The position numbers and the translations under genes are program-made. From Syntrophomonas sp. (GTDB lineage: Bacteria; Bacillota; Syntrophomonadia; Syntrophomonadales; Syntrophomonadaceae), in NCBI GenBank assembly GCA_003444615.1, contig DLUN01000104.1:2864-7967 (forward strand): a stretch of DNA of 5,104 nucleotides, read 5' to 3'. Shown piece after piece: positions 1 to 5,104 of the stretch. The notes under the pieces were generated by a model. That model was given only the letters and a program-made list of their open reading frames with translations, did no database searches and had not been told where the DNA came from. How positions within the stretch are numbered: the first letter of the stretch is position 1; every line of letters begins with the position of its first letter.

Positions 1-854
1 GCAATATCCGGAGCACTGCCGTGAGCAGGTTCATATAAACCCACTTCACCACCGATAGAAGCGCTGGGCAGCATGCCGATTGAGCCGGTTAACATGGAAG
101 CTTCATCGGTTAAAATATCTCCAAACATATTCTCCGTAACAATTACATCGAATTGACGCGGGTTTCTTATCAGCTGCATGGAACAGTTATCTACATACAT
201 ATGGGTTACTTCCACATCTGGATACTCCCGGGCTAAGTCCATAACTGTTTCTCTCCACAGCCGGGAACTTTCCAGGACATTGGCTTTATCCACCGAACAC
301 AGTTTTCTCTGGCGCTGGCGAGCCGCATCAAAGGCAAAGCGGGCAATACGCTCAATTTCATAAGTGGAATAGGTGAGCACATCGGTTGCCTTTTGGCCAT
401 CAGCGGTTTTTTCCCGGCTTTTTTCTCCAAAGTACAGGCCTCCGGTCAACTCCCGGATAACCAGAATATCCACTCCCTGCAAAACCTCTTCTTTTAAGGT
501 GGAGGCATGCATTAATGAAGGAAAAACTATGCAGGGCCTCAGATTAGCATAGAGGGCTAATTCTTTGCGCAAAGGCAGCAGTGCTCCGGCCTCTGGGCGC
601 AGTTCAACTGGCAAATCATCCCACTTGGGACCGCCTATAGCTCCCAAAAGCACCGCATCAGACCGCTCACACAATTGCAAGGTTTCATCAGGCAGCGGAT
701 GTCCTTTGACATCATAGGCGGCACCGCCCACTAATCCTTGGGTAAAATTAAAGGTATGGCCATATTTTTCACTTATGGCCTCCAGAGCCTTAATAGCTTG
801 GGGAACAATTTCTACCCCTATCCCATCACCGGGAAGAACCGCAATCTGAAACAT
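1..854 (-). CDS. leuB: 3-isopropylmalate dehydrogenase (partial, C-terminus missing)
   Basis: Cytoplasmic NAD-dependent oxidative decarboxylase that converts 3-isopropylmalate to 2-ketoisocaproate, the last dedicated step before leucine transamination. The frame is open for 284 codons from the ATG and runs off the left edge; the family is usually about 355-360 aa, so roughly 70 residues are missing. Visible landmarks: N-terminal [10 protein letters not shown] (residues 4-13), substrate arginines R96, R106 and R134 in LRKEL, LRPC and IRELTGG, Y141 in GGLYFGEKS, catalytic K190 in [14 protein letters not shown], metal-binding D222, D246 and D250 in VDNCSMQL and [12 protein letters not shown], and the start of the NAD-binding loop [11 protein letters not shown] (274-284). 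No frameshift was found when reading codon by codon. The start is supported by overlapping GGAAGG/AAGGAG sequences 3-5 nt upstream. It is the last visible gene of the operon and is separated from leuD by a 244-nt repeat-bearing spacer. Isocitrate and tartrate dehydrogenases are relatives, but the leu context and the ELTGG/GGLYFG region fit LeuB. Confidence 0.97.
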   Translation of the reverse strand, partial: MFQIAVLPGDGIGVEIVPQAIKALEAISEKYGHTFNFTQGLVGGAAYDVKGHPLPDETLQLCERSDAVLLGAIGGPKWDDLPVELRPEAGALLPLRKELALYANLRPCIVFPSLMHASTLKEEVLQGVDILVIRELTGGLYFGEKSREKTADGQKATDVLTYSTYEIERIARFAFDAARQRQRKLCSVDKANVLESSRLWRETVMDLAREYPDVEVTHMYVDNCSMQLIRNPRQFDVIVTENMFGDILTDEASMLTGSIGMLPSASIGGEVGLYEPAHGSAPDI

Positions 855-918
855 TTACTCCTTCCTTTCTCCTTGCTGATTTTATTTGTTTTTGCTGTAA
901 ATGCTTACTTATGTGTTT

Positions 919-944
919 GAGCCCCGAAGGGGCGTGGCAATCTC
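919..944. repeat. GC-rich palindromic repeat fragment
   Basis: A perfect 5-bp stem, GCCCC-GAA-GGGGC (921-933), is preceded by GA and followed directly by GTGGCAATCTC (934-944). From general knowledge, dispersed intergenic elements of the form GTCATTGCGAG...GTGGCAATCTC are widespread in Firmicutes, Deltaproteobacteria and other genomes. Here the right half matches that consensus while the left half is degenerate (GTGTTTGAG). There is no T-run on either side, so it does not look like an intrinsic terminator. The family assignment is from memory and was not checked by a search. Confidence 0.55.
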
Positions 945-967
945 TATGACGATATACGCATACCACG

Positions 968-1041
968 GCTTTGCAGGAGTGTTAGCCGGCTCGCTCCAAG
1001 ACTCCTCACCTGCAACACATCGGCTTACTTCGGTGCAAAGC
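968..1041. repeat. Nested inverted repeat (potential RNA stem)
   Basis: An outer perfect 8-bp inverted pair, GCTTTGCA (968-975) and TGCAAAGC (1034-1041), encloses a second pair, AGGAGT (975-980) and ACTCCT (1001-1006). TTGCAGG (971-977) can alternatively pair with CCTGCAA (1009-1015). The pairings compete in part, so the exact fold is uncertain. The segment would be in the operon transcript. No known riboswitch signature was recognised. Confidence 0.45.
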
Positions 1042-1053
1042 GGACCAGCAATG

Positions 1054-1091
1054 TTTTCATTCATCGTGGCCTGATATTCAGTGATAATTGC
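1054..1091 (-). repeat. Inverted-repeat arm A, shared with 1743-1781
   Basis: Read on the minus strand this block is GCAATTATCAC, a 7-nt spacer, CAGGCCACGAT, 3 nt, then TGAAAA. The same ordered blocks occur on the plus strand at 1743-1781, with an 8-nt spacer in place of 7. That gives 28 identical positions over about 39, with both 11-nt cores perfect. The arm ends 7 bp from the leuD stop codon. It lies in the opposite orientation to its partner across leuD. Confidence 0.85.
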
Positions 1092-1098
1092 GAACTAA

Positions 1099-1596
1099 TC
1101 ACTGCTTAATCTTCTTGTGCTGCACATAGCCGATTAGGCCCCCCTGAGCCATAATATCCTGCATAAACTCAGGAAAGGGTGCTGCTTGATAAGTTTCACC
1201 AGTACGCAGGTTAACTATTTCTCCCTTTTCCAAATCCACCTGGATATTATCCCCTTCTTCAATAGCCTGCACCGCTTCTTCACATTCTAAAATGGGCAAA
1301 CCAATATTAACGGAATTACGGTAGAAAATGCGGGCAAAGGAGGAAGCGATGACACAGGCCACTCCGGCCCCTTTAATGGCGATAGGAGCGTGTTCTCTTG
1401 AACTGCCGCAGCCGAAATTTTTCCCCGCCACAATAATGTCTCCTGCTTGAACTTTTTGCGGAAAGCTGGGATCGGCATCTTCCATACAGTGCTTGGCCAG
1501 TTCAGCAGGGTCGGAGGTGTTAAGATAACGAGCAGGAATAATAGCGTCGGTATCTATATCAGCTCCAAATTTATGAACCCTTCCGGTAAATTTCAT
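1099..1596 (-). CDS. leuD: 3-isopropylmalate dehydratase small subunit
   Basis: Small (swivel-domain) subunit of isopropylmalate isomerase. With LeuC it interconverts 2- and 3-isopropylmalate in the cytoplasm. The 165-aa length fits the short LeuD class that pairs with the roughly 420-aa LeuC, not the ~200-aa enterobacterial type. Motifs seen: [15 protein letters not shown] (residues 11-25), whose RYLNTSDP loop contributes to substrate choice in this family, and the conserved [12 protein letters not shown] (60-71), followed by [20 protein letters not shown] (77-96, active-site side). The ATG is preceded by GAGGGGAG 6 nt upstream, and the stop is TGA. The gene is intact but is the only one in the operon with long repeat-filled spacers on both sides (454 nt upstream, 244 nt downstream). 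Homoaconitase small subunits are close relatives; the neighbouring leuA, leuC and leuB settle the assignment. Confidence 0.97.
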   Translation of the reverse strand: MKFTGRVHKFGADIDTDAIIPARYLNTSDPAELAKHCMEDADPSFPQKVQAGDIIVAGKNFGCGSSREHAPIAIKGAGVACVIASSFARIFYRNSVNIGLPILECEEAVQAIEEGDNIQVDLEKGEIVNLRTGETYQAAPFPEFMQDIMAQGGLIGYVQHKKIKQ

Positions 1597-1613
1597 AACA
1601 TACTCCCCTCAAT

Positions 1614-1643
1614 ATTTTAATAAGCAGTCTCAGTATATGTCAT
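1614..1643 (-). promoter_or_regulatory. Possible sigma-A-like promoter ahead of leuD
   Basis: On the minus strand ATGACA (1638-1643) and TAAAAT (1614-1619) each match the -35 and -10 consensus at five of six positions, with an 18-nt spacer. The start point would fall only about 15 nt before the leuD ATG, close to or inside its Shine-Dalgarno sequence, which leaves a very short leader. Such matches are common in A/T-rich DNA. It could compensate for weakened read-through across the long spacer, but that is inference. Confidence 0.25.
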
Positions 1644-1707
1644 TGCACCCTACAACCCAACTGCGTGGCGATGTGGGCATGGCCCCCTACCAGTCGCTGC
1701 GCTCCTC
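1639..1707. repeat. Degenerate dispersed palindromic repeat fragments
   Basis: GTCATTGC (1639-1646) followed by GTGGCGATGTG (1665-1675) resembles the two ends of the GTCATTGC...GTGGCAATCTC element, of which another partial copy lies at 919-944. ATTGC and GCGAT can pair in part. Slightly further on, GTCGCTGCGCTCCTC (1693-1707) matches the central part of another common variant of these elements as I recall it. The copies are eroded, so boundaries are approximate and the family assignment is tentative. Confidence 0.4.
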
Positions 1708-1742
1708 AACCCTAATTGTATCCGCATATGTAGTCCTTTAGG

Positions 1743-1781
1743 GCAATTATCACCTGTGGAACAGGCCACGATAACTGAAAA
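1743..1781 (+). repeat. Inverted-repeat arm B, shared with 1054-1091
   Basis: GCAATTATCAC (1743-1753), an 8-nt spacer, CAGGCCACGAT (1762-1772), 3 nt, then TGAAAA (1776-1781). It matches the minus strand of 1054-1091 block for block. The two 11-nt cores are identical; the intervening spacers differ in sequence and by one nucleotide in length. The two arms lie about 650 bp apart in opposite orientation and enclose leuD. Confidence 0.85.
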
Positions 1782-1832
1782 TCAATCATAGCCAGTAGGT
1801 TCACCATGCGCACCTGTTCCGTCGTCACGATA
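1751..1832. repeat. Imperfect direct repeat, 60-bp period
   Basis: CACCTGT occurs at 1751-1757 and again at 1811-1817. Each is followed 9 or 8 nt later by CACGATA (1767-1773 and 1826-1832). In addition GGAACAGG (1758-1765) and CCTGTTCC (1813-1820) form a perfect 8-bp inverted pair, so the segment could fold into a stem with a loop of about 47 nt. The first unit overlaps inverted-repeat arm B. This suggests the spacer was built from related sub-repeats. Confidence 0.6.
1787..1814 (-). repeat. Inverted pair, left copy (partner 1972-1999)
   Basis: Read on the minus strand, the first 22 nt (GGTGCGCATGG, TG, then AACCTACTG) match the plus strand at 1972-1993 at 19 positions, with the 9-nt block AACCTACTG identical. 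After that the match weakens unless a gap is allowed. The two copies bracket the twin hairpins at 1868-1917. Confidence 0.65.
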
Positions 1833-1867
1833 TAGTTAACGGCTTGATGTGCGACTCAGGGGGTACC

Positions 1868-1898
1868 GGGCTAAACAAAACATCCTGTTTTGTAGCCC
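1868..1898. repeat. Hairpin 1 with ACATCCTGT apex
   Basis: Arms GGGCT (1868-1872) and AGCCC (1894-1898) continue, after a 2-nt AA bulge on the 5' side, into a perfect 8-bp stem ACAAAACA (1875-1882) and TGTTTTGT (1886-1893) closed by a TCC triloop (1883-1885). That gives 13 base pairs in all. On the minus (operon) strand the loop reads GGA. No T-run follows on either strand, so intrinsic terminator function is not supported. An equivalent apex recurs in the adjacent hairpin. Confidence 0.8.
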
Positions 1899-1902
1899 TC
1901 TC

Positions 1903-1917
1903 GGGACATCCTGTCCC
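1903..1917. repeat. Hairpin 2 with ACATCCTGT apex
   Basis: A perfect 6-bp stem, GGGACA (1903-1908) and TGTCCC (1912-1917), with the same TCC triloop and the same innermost ACA/TGT pairs as the hairpin 4 nt away. The two hairpins share the apex ACATCCTGT, but the rest of their stems differ in sequence while keeping complementarity. That pattern suggests structure or inverted symmetry is what is kept. Confidence 0.8.
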
Positions 1918-1971
1918 TCGCCTCCCCTTCGTCCGCCCATCTTCACCGACTATATCAGACTCCTACACCAA

Positions 1972-1999
1972 GGTGCTCATGGCAAACCTACTGCCATGG
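1972..1999 (+). repeat. Inverted pair, right copy (partner 1787-1814), itself a hairpin
   Basis: Partner of the minus-strand sequence at 1787-1814. This copy can also fold alone: CATGGCA (1978-1984) pairs perfectly with TGCCATG (1992-1998) around a 7-nt loop AACCTAC, with one wobble and one further pair outside (to 1976 and 2000). The left copy has lost most of this internal pairing. Confidence 0.65.
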
Positions 2000-2050
2000 G
2001 GGCAACTGTAAGAGGCATTTTCACAGCAATGACAAGAAAGGAAGCCTCTG

Positions 2051-3316
2051 TTAGCGAACTACTTCCTGGGGCGGGGTAATGCGCCCCGTAATGGCGCTGG
2101 CTGCTGCCACAGCAGGGCTGGCCAGGTATACTTCACTTTCGGGATGCCCCATACGACCTACAAAATTGCGGTTGGTAGTGGACAGAGCCTTTTCACCTTT
2201 AGCCAGAATACCCATGTGCCCACCCAAGCAGGGCCCACAGGTGGGAGTGCTGACAGCACAGCCGGCTTCTATAAAGGTCTCAATGAAACCCTTGCGCAGG
2301 GCTTCCAGGTAAATTTGCTGGGTGCCCGGTAGTATTATTACTCTTAATTCAGGATGAACTTTCTTCCCTTTTAATATAGTAGCCGCCACCTGCAAATCCT
2401 CTATGCGTCCATTGGTGCAGGAACCAATGACCACTTGATCGATTTGGATGTCAGCCGCCTCGCTTACTGGGCGGGTATTCTCCGGCAGATGGGGGAATGC
2501 CACCACCGGTTCCAGTTTACTGACGTCATATTCACGAATCTCAGCATATTCAGCATCTTCATCTGATTTATATATTTGGTAAGGTCTTTGAGCTCGTGAC
2601 TGCACATAGGCCAGGGTTATATCATCGGGAGCAATAATTCCGTTTTTGCCACCGGCTTCAATAGCCATATTGGCCATGGTAAAACGATTATCTATAGATA
2701 GGTTGTCTATAACCTCGCCGGTGAACTCCATAGACATATAGCGAGCACCATCTACACCAATATCTCCGATGGTATGCAGTATTAAATCTTTGCCCCCAAC
2801 CCATTGGGGAAGAGTACCGTAGTAGATAAATTTGATACTGTCGGGAACTTTAAACCAGGCTTCACCAGTAGCCATCGCTGCAGCCATATCGGTGGAACCA
2901 ACCCCGGTAGCAAATGCTCCCAAAGCCCCGTAGGTACAGGTATGGGAATCGGCCCCAATGATAAGGTCTCCGGGCAGAACCAAGCCTTGTTCCGGCAGCA
3001 GGCAGTGTTCTATGCCCATTTGCCCTACATCGAAATAGTACTTTATACCGAAACGACGGGCAAAGTCCCGCACTATCTTGGCCTGCTCAGCTGATTTGAT
3101 ATCCTTGTTGGGAGTAAAATGATCAGGAACCAAAACTATACTGTCTGGATCATGAACCTTATCTAATCCCAAACGGGCAAACTCGCTGATAGCTACTGGA
3201 GAGGTAACATCGTTGCCCAATATGACATCCACCCGGCAGTTTATCAGTTCCCCCGGTTCAACATGTTTTTTACCAGCATGATAGGCCAGTATTTTTTGGC
3301 TTATGGTCATACCCAT
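2051..3316 (-). CDS. leuC: 3-isopropylmalate dehydratase large subunit
   Basis: Aconitase-superfamily catalytic subunit carrying the [4Fe-4S] cluster. With LeuD it isomerises 2-isopropylmalate to 3-isopropylmalate by dehydration and rehydration. It is 421 aa, the length of the clostridial/archaeal-type LeuC, shorter than the ~465-aa enterobacterial form. Cluster ligands are Cys300 in [10 protein letters not shown] and Cys360 and Cys363 in [10 protein letters not shown]. Other landmarks are DHFTPN (65-70), [20 protein letters not shown] (121-140, active site) and the C-terminal [20 protein letters not shown] (382-401). The first ATG is chosen because GAGGAG lies 10 nt upstream; a second ATG two codons in is too far from it. 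The gene begins 37 nt after the leuA stop, consistent with co-transcription. Homoaconitase or methanogen-type HacA are relatives, but the operon points to LeuC. Confidence 0.97.
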   Translation of the reverse strand: MGMTISQKILAYHAGKKHVEPGELINCRVDVILGNDVTSPVAISEFARLGLDKVHDPDSIVLVPDHFTPNKDIKSAEQAKIVRDFARRFGIKYYFDVGQMGIEHCLLPEQGLVLPGDLIIGADSHTCTYGALGAFATGVGSTDMAAAMATGEAWFKVPDSIKFIYYGTLPQWVGGKDLILHTIGDIGVDGARYMSMEFTGEVIDNLSIDNRFTMANMAIEAGGKNGIIAPDDITLAYVQSRAQRPYQIYKSDEDAEYAEIREYDVSKLEPVVAFPHLPENTRPVSEAADIQIDQVVIGSCTNGRIEDLQVAATILKGKKVHPELRVIILPGTQQIYLEALRKGFIETFIEAGCAVSTPTCGPCLGGHMGILAKGEKALSTTNRNFVGRMGHPESEVYLASPAVAAASAITGRITPPQEVVR

Positions 3317-3353
3317 GTGGCTATAACTCCTCTCTTCAATTTAAGTGGTCAGA

Positions 3354-4886
3354 CTAGGCTGGTCCTGCATGTTGCTGTTTTTCATAGTAGAACTTATTTA
3401 TGGCATTAATATAGGATTTTACGCTGGCTTCTATGATATCCGTGCTCAGTCCCCGTCCACCATATAGTTTGCCGTTTATCTCGATATGGGACACCACTTC
3501 TCCCAGGGCATCCTTACCACTGCTGACGGCGTTCAGCTTGTAATCAAGCATTCTGCCATAGATGTCGGTAATCTTATCAACAGCCCGGCAGGCTGCATCC
3601 ACTGGCCCATCACCGGTGGCAGCGGCTTCAAAAGTCATATCATCAATGGCCAATTTGACCGTAGCGGTAGGCACAATATTGGTACCGCTGGAAACATGCA
3701 GGTAGGTCAGCTTAAACCGTTCTGGAATAGACCAGACTTTATCCATGACCAGAGCCACCAAATCGTCGTTAGTAACTTCTTTCTTTTTATCAGCAATCTC
3801 CTTAAAAGCCCTAAAAGCCAGATCCAGTTCATCTTCATTCAATTGGTAGCCCAGCTCAATCATGTGCTCTTTGAAAGCATGCCGTCCGGAATGTTTGCCC
3901 AATACCAAACTGCCCCGGGACAGGCCAATTAATTCCGGGCTCATAATTTCATAAGTGCTGCGTTCTTTTAGTACCCCATCCTGATGAATTCCTGATTCAT
4001 GGGCAAAGGCATTTTTACCCACAATGGCCTTGTTGGGCTGCACCCGCATTCCGGTTAAACTGCTCACCAACCGGCTGGTTCTGAATAACTCTCCGTAGTT
4101 TATATTAATCTCCTTTTCGTAAAAAGCCCGGCGAGTATATAAGGCCATTATGATCTCTTCCAAAGCAGCGTTGCCGGCTCTTTCTCCAATCCCATTGACA
4201 GCACACTCTACCTGGCGGGCGCCATTAATGATGCCAGCCAGAGAGTTAGCCACGGCCATACCCAGATCATCATGACAGTGCACGCTTAAGATGGCCTTAT
4301 CTATATTAGGAACCTTCTCGTACATGGTGCGAATAAACCTACCGAACTCCTCTGGCACTGCATAACCGACTGTATCGGGCAGATTCACCACTGTAGCTCC
4401 GGCATCGATTACTTTTTCTATTACCTGGGCTAGGAAGTCTACATCACTGCGGGAAGCATCTTCGGCTGAGAACTCTACATCACTGCAGTATTTTTTGGCA
4501 TATTTTACCGCCTCAACCGCTTGAGACAAAACCTCTTCCCGAGACTTCTGCAGTTTGTACTGCAAATGAATATCGGAAGTAGCCAGGAAAGTATGTATCC
4601 GTGGGCTTTCTGCCTCACGAATCGCTTCCCAGGTACGGTCGATGTCCTGACGGGTAGCCCGACACAACCCTGCTATGATAGGCCCCCGCACCTGACGAGC
4701 TATAGCCTCAACAGCTGCAAAATCACCTGGCGAGGCAATAGGAAAGCCAGCTTCAATTACATCAACTCCCAGACGGGCTAACTGGTGAGCAATTTCCAAT
4801 TTTTCTTCCACATTTAAGCTGACTCCCGGCGACTGTTCACCGTCTCTTAAGGTAGTATCAAACAAGTAGATTCGATTGCCGCTCAC
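3354..4886 (-). CDS. leuA: 2-isopropylmalate synthase
   Basis: Condenses acetyl-CoA with 2-ketoisovalerate to give 2-isopropylmalate, the committed step of leucine synthesis, in the cytoplasm. It is 510 aa, full length. The N-terminal TIM-barrel (about residues 5-270) has [13 protein letters not shown] (9-21, with catalytic R14 and metal ligand D15), EAGFP (45-49), the metal-binding HxH of [11 protein letters not shown] (H203, H205), and NGIGERAGN (231-239). The linker region includes [14 protein letters not shown] (291-304). The C-terminal regulatory domain (about 395-500) keeps GDGPVDA (425-431) and [20 protein letters not shown] (476-495), so leucine feedback inhibition is likely. The start codon is GTG, fixed by an in-frame TAA two codons upstream and by GGGAGG 10 nt upstream. 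Homocitrate and citramalate synthases are relatives; the neighbours and the sequence favour LeuA. Confidence 0.97.
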   Translation of the reverse strand: MSGNRIYLFDTTLRDGEQSPGVSLNVEEKLEIAHQLARLGVDVIEAGFPIASPGDFAAVEAIARQVRGPIIAGLCRATRQDIDRTWEAIREAESPRIHTFLATSDIHLQYKLQKSREEVLSQAVEAVKYAKKYCSDVEFSAEDASRSDVDFLAQVIEKVIDAGATVVNLPDTVGYAVPEEFGRFIRTMYEKVPNIDKAILSVHCHDDLGMAVANSLAGIINGARQVECAVNGIGERAGNAALEEIIMALYTRRAFYEKEININYGELFRTSRLVSSLTGMRVQPNKAIVGKNAFAHESGIHQDGVLKERSTYEIMSPELIGLSRGSLVLGKHSGRHAFKEHMIELGYQLNEDELDLAFRAFKEIADKKKEVTNDDLVALVMDKVWSIPERFKLTYLHVSSGTNIVPTATVKLAIDDMTFEAAATGDGPVDAACRAVDKITDIYGRMLDYKLNAVSSGKDALGEVVSHIEINGKLYGGRGLSTDIIEASVKSYINAINKFYYEKQQHAGPA

Positions 4887-4960
4887 TACTTATAAACCTC
4901 CCATTGATGGCCCGGGTTAAGGAATAATCTTAGTCTAACCCTCTCTCCTCAAAGCCCTCT
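4887..4960. other. ilvC-leuA spacer with leuA ribosome binding site
   Basis: This 74-nt gap contains the leuA Shine-Dalgarno GGGAGG on the minus strand (4897-4902), which supports the GTG start. It also has a 6-bp inverted pair, GGGTTA (4914-4919) and TAACCC (4936-4941), with a 16-nt interior, and an alternative 4-bp pair TAAG (4918-4921)/CTTA (4929-4932). Neither is followed by a T-run, so there is no sign of termination between ilvC and leuA. I see no promoter that stands out. Confidence 0.6.
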
Positions 4961-5104
4961 TTATTTATCTTTTTTCAGCCAGGGCATCATACTTCTCAGT
5001 TCTGCCCCTACTTCTTCGATCAAGTGTTCTCTATTCTGGCGGCGCAGAGCGTTAAACTGGGGACGACCCACCTGGTTTTCCAGTAACCAGTTCTTGGCAA
5101 AGCG
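4961..5104 (-). CDS. ilvC: Ketol-acid reductoisomerase (partial, C-terminal 47 aa)
   Basis: Only the last 47 codons and the TAA stop are in the window. The translated tail ([20 protein letters not shown], then [12 protein letters not shown] and [15 protein letters not shown]) matches the conserved C-terminus of class I IlvC, in which GRP.FNALRR and the ending [10 protein letters not shown] are diagnostic. The enzyme uses NADPH and Mg2+ to isomerise and reduce 2-acetolactate and 2-aceto-2-hydroxybutyrate in valine, isoleucine and leucine synthesis. Its product line supplies 2-ketoisovalerate, via IlvD, to LeuA encoded 74 nt downstream. The N-terminal Rossmann domain lies outside the window. 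Same-strand, tightly spaced placement suggests one ilv-leu operon whose promoter is further upstream. Confidence 0.95.
   Translation of the reverse strand, partial: RFAKNWLLENQVGRPQFNALRRQNREHLIEEVGAELRSMMPWLKKDK

Larger units (their letters stand above)
855..1098. other. leuD-leuB intergenic spacer with repeats, no gene
   Basis: This 244-nt stretch has no credible coding sequence. From left to right it holds the leuB ribosome binding site (858-865), an A/T-rich run, a GC-rich short palindrome (919-944), an imperfect stem region (968-1041), and one arm of an inverted repeat shared with the leuC-leuD spacer (1054-1091), which ends a few bases from the leuD stop. Since leuB lies downstream of leuD on the same strand, this DNA is probably transcribed as part of the operon mRNA. 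I found no convincing internal promoter for leuB and no hairpin followed by a T-run that would act as an intrinsic terminator on the minus strand. Confidence 0.8.
1597..2050. other. leuC-leuD intergenic spacer, repeat-rich, no gene
   Basis: A 454-nt gap between two genes whose products form one enzyme. It holds the leuD ribosome binding site (1603-1610), a weak promoter-like pair (1614-1643), palindrome fragments (1639-1707), an inverted-repeat arm (1743-1781), a 60-bp-period direct repeat (1751-1832), a second inverted pair (1787-1814 and 1972-1999), and two adjacent hairpins (1868-1898 and 1903-1917). A 76-codon open frame on the plus strand (1849-2079) crosses the hairpins and overlaps the leuC 3' end. 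It lacks a visible ribosome binding site and is best explained as an open frame within repeat DNA. The whole region would be transcribed with the operon. Confidence 0.8.

Noticed and set aside
178..430. Short open frames on both strands over leuB
   Set aside because: These are shadow frames of leuB, whose own frame translates to a continuous LeuB sequence with all checked active-site residues.
921..933. GC-rich hairpin after leuD as an intrinsic terminator
   Set aside because: No T-run follows the stem on either strand and the stem is only 5 bp. leuB lies just downstream and is intact, so termination here is not supported.
1743..1832. Possible decayed coding sequence on the minus strand across the repeats
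   Set aside because: A short open stretch exists there, but the homologous block at 1054-1091 has a one-nucleotide spacer difference and an in-frame stop, which is not the pattern of conserved protein coding.
1751..1832. CRISPR-like direct repeats
   Set aside because: There are only two units, with 7-nt identical blocks, no uniform spacer and no cas genes nearby.
1857..1872. GGGGGTACCGGGCT, reminiscent of the T-box AGGGTGGTACCGCG motif
   Set aside because: It lies on the strand opposite to the operon, lacks the GTGG core, and is not followed by a terminator/antiterminator pair or preceded by a stem I specifier loop. The resemblance is mostly the GGTACC palindrome.
1849..2079. 76-codon open frame on the plus strand within the leuC-leuD spacer
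   Set aside because: It is antisense to the operon, crosses two hairpins and an inverted repeat, overlaps the leuC 3' end, and has no visible Shine-Dalgarno sequence. The peptide shows no domain I recognise. If similar peptides are annotated elsewhere, they more likely reflect the same DNA repeat.

Overview
This window holds the distal part of a branched-chain amino acid operon, all on the minus strand. In transcription order (right to left) it has the 3' end of ilvC (ketol-acid reductoisomerase), leuA (2-isopropylmalate synthase), leuC and leuD (large and small subunits of 3-isopropylmalate dehydratase), and leuB (3-isopropylmalate dehydrogenase), which runs off the left edge. LeuA, LeuCD and LeuB are the three dedicated enzymatic steps from 2-ketoisovalerate to 2-ketoisocaproate, the leucine precursor. 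IlvC acts upstream, in the shared valine/isoleucine/leucine pathway. All reading frames are intact and the catalytic residues I could check are present, so the pathway should be functional.

The host is probably a low-to-medium GC Firmicute of class Clostridia (Syntrophomonas/Peptococcaceae-like). This is inferred from the ilvC-leuACDB order, the purine-rich Shine-Dalgarno sequences of the AGGAG type ahead of each gene, the separate 421-aa LeuC and 165-aa LeuD subunits of the type common in Clostridia and Archaea, and codon use. The sequence alone does not fix a genus.

Layout: leuB (partial) 1-854; non-coding spacer 855-1098; leuD 1099-1596; non-coding spacer 1597-2050; leuC 2051-3316; a 37-nt gap; leuA 3354-4886; a 74-nt gap; ilvC end 4961-5104. 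The ilvC-leuA and leuA-leuC junctions are compact. The 454-nt and 244-nt spacers on either side of leuD are unusually long for a co-transcribed operon and are full of repeats. They share a block of about 39 bp in opposite orientations, so leuD sits between inverted repeats. The larger spacer also holds two adjacent hairpins with the same ACATCCTGT apex, a 60-bp-period direct repeat, a second inverted pair, and fragments resembling the dispersed GTCATTGC...GTGGCAATC palindromes common in many bacterial genomes. I read both spacers as accumulated non-autonomous repeats, not genes.

I see no new protein system. The part worth follow-up is the repeat family around leuD.
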